Shown: positions 4,887-6,019 of the stretch, piece by piece
Layout: each line of letters begins with the position of its first letter
How positions within the stretch are numbered: position 1 is the stretch's first letter
Assembly: GCA_003176075.1 (NCBI GenBank)
Contig: PSRN01000227.1
Coordinates: forward strand, 1-6,019
Length of the DNA stretch: 6,019 nt
Direction: 5' to 3'
DNA from: Bdellovibrio sp.
Lineage (GTDB): Bacteria > Bdellovibrionota > Bdellovibrionia > Bdellovibrionales > Bdellovibrionaceae
The notes under the pieces: generated by a model
Seen by the model: the letters and a program-made list of their open reading frames with translations, nothing else
Database searches by the model: none
What the model was told of the DNA's origin: nothing
Program-made: the position numbers and the translations under genes

Positions 4887-6019
4887 AATATATCGTGAAA
4901 GTCTGCACCGCCGGGAGTGTGGATGACGGCAAGTCGACGTTGCTCGGCCGATTGCTTTATGAAACCGGCAACGTGCCGGTGGATCAACTCGCGTCCGTTC
5001 GCCAAAGGTCCCGGCGCTCGGGCTTCGCGGCGGAGCTCGATTTTTCCTTGATCACCGACGGGCTGAAAGACGAGCAGGAGCAAAAAATCACCGTCGACGT
5101 GGCCTACCGCTATTTTTCTTCCAAAAAGCGAAGGTACACCTTGGTGGATGTGCCGGGGCACGAGCAATACACCCGCAACATGGTCACGGGGGCATCGAGT
5201 TGCGATGCCGCCATTCTTTTGATCAGCGCCGAAAATGGCATCACCGAACAAACGCGCCGGCACGCTTTCTTGCTCCATCTGATGGGAATTCGTCAGGTGC
5301 TGGTTGTCTTCAACAAAATGGATCTCGTGGAATATTCAGAACAAGTCTTTGATCGGCTCAAAGCGGATTTTTTGAATTTCTCCGAGCGCTTGCAAGGCAG
5401 CAGATATTATTTGATTCCCTGCAACTCCGTCGACGGGGAGAATCTGGTTCGGAAATCAGCCCACATGCCCTGGTTCCAAGGTCCGTCGATCATGGCGTGT
5501 TTGGATGATCTGAATTTCGCGGTTAATCGGGAAAAGGAAGAAATTCGCCTTCCCGTGCAACTTCCGCTCCGCTTTGGCCAAGTCGGTGGCCTGACGAGCT
5601 CCGCCGCCCGAGGCGGCTCCGTTGGCACCTCCGCAGACCCCAATGGGCGCGCCTACGCCGGGACGATCGCAAATGGCAGGATTTGCAAAGGCATGACGGT
5701 TCAAGTGCTTCCCAATGGAGTCAAGGCGGCGGTGACCAACATTCGGCGGGGCGATCGGGAAGTGAGCGAGGCGTACGCCGGTCAGGCGGTGAGCGTTCAG
5801 CTCGATCGCGAGATTGACATCTTTCGCGGATCAATGATTTGCGGAGTCGACCATGCTCCCCCGCCCACCCTTCAATTTGACGCCGATCTGATCTGGTTGA
5901 GTGACCAGCCGATGAATCTCAAGAAACGCTACAAATTGCGCCACACGACTTGGACAGTGGCGACCTCCGTCGATGAAATCAAGTATGGAATCAACGTGAA
6001 CACCCTCAAGAAAGTCAAG
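4883..6019 (+). CDS. cysN: Sulfate adenylyltransferase subunit 1, GTPase (CysN), partial at 3' end
   Basis: CysN is the regulatory GTPase of ATP sulfurylase; GTP hydrolysis drives sulfate activation by CysD. The frame is open from TTG 4883 to the last base (379 codons); E. coli CysN has 475 residues, so roughly the last quarter is outside the window. G-domain motifs: GSVDDGKST (11-19, P-loop), LITDGLKDEQEQKITVD (switch region, with Thr70), DVPGHEQYTRNM (89-100), NKMD (144-147), then PCNSVDGENLV and MPWFQGPS. Beta-barrel domain 2 follows, with AYAGTIANGRICKGM, VLPNGVKAAV and DREIDIFRGSMI. Odd feature: between LPVQLPLR and GRAYAG about 23 residues rich in Gly/Ser/Ala (231-253) are present where E. 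coli has only a few, encoded by GC-rich DNA with a perfect hairpin. It might be fused to an APS kinase (CysC/NodQ type) beyond the window; this cannot be seen. Confidence 0.96.
   Translation, partial: MKYIVKVCTAGSVDDGKSTLLGRLLYETGNVPVDQLASVRQRSRRSGFAAELDFSLITDGLKDEQEQKITVDVAYRYFSSKKRRYTLVDVPGHEQYTRNMVTGASSCDAAILLISAENGITEQTRRHAFLLHLMGIRQVLVVFNKMDLVEYSEQVFDRLKADFLNFSERLQGSRYYLIPCNSVDGENLVRKSAHMPWFQGPSIMACLDDLNFAVNREKEEIRLPVQLPLRFGQVGGLTSSAARGGSVGTSADPNGRAYAGTIANGRICKGMTVQVLPNGVKAAVTNIRRGDREVSEAYAGQAVSVQLDREIDIFRGSMICGVDHAPPPTLQFDADLIWLSDQPMNLKKRYKLRHTTWTVATSVDEIKYGINVNTLKKVK
5573..5641 (+). repeat. In-frame palindrome-containing insertion in cysN
   Basis: This stretch encodes the extra residues of CysN domain 2. 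At its centre GCCGCC (5603-5608) and GGCGGC (5612-5617) form a perfect 6-bp stem around CGA. Weaker flanking complementarity exists between GGTGGCC (5585-5591) and GGCACC (5624-5629). The boundaries are estimated by comparison with the remembered E. coli protein and may be off by a few codons. About 23 codons are added without a frame change. Confidence 0.5.

Overview
The window reads as ordinary chromosome from a member of the Bdellovibrionota (Bdellovibrio-like predatory bacteria or relatives). This is an inference from three things: the style of the RlmE and short pseudouridine synthase proteins, a broken HNH-endonuclease-family gene of a type I associate with that group, and the moderate GC content. 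No taxonomic marker gene is present, so the placement is not firm.

Layout, left to right. Positions 1-916 (minus strand) hold an HNH-nuclease-family gene that enters the window at its 3' side and begins at 916. It is split by a GC-rich palindrome at about 551-592, which brings in a stop and a frame change, while 185 codons beyond it stay open to the window edge. Positions 917-1343 contain no gene I can support; they hold a 13-nt inverted repeat with long loop and a possible promoter. Positions 1344-2375 (plus) encode a DUF475/TerC-like integral membrane protein. Converging on it, with 9 bases of overlap, is a 70-residue single-pass membrane protein on the minus strand (2367-2579).

From 2642 to the right edge runs a plus-strand gene string: rlmE (23S rRNA 2'-O-methyltransferase), an RluA-type pseudouridine synthase, cysD and cysN. 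rlmE/rluA-type and cysD/cysN each overlap by 4 nt in stop-start fashion, and only 53 nt separate the two pairs, so all four are probably co-transcribed. The first pair modifies RNA. The second pair forms the two-subunit ATP sulfurylase that makes adenosine 5'-phosphosulfate from sulfate and ATP. cysN leaves the window after 379 codons.

No new multi-gene system is visible. The most unusual signal is a pattern of small insertions: a palindrome breaking the HNH gene, an in-frame insertion of about 23 residues in CysN that carries a perfect GCCGCC/GGCGGC hairpin, an 18-bp tandem duplication in rlmE, and a 15-nt word shared by rluA-type and cysN in different reading frames. Together these hint at small palindromic or repeat elements that enter genes in this genome, but the link between them is inference.
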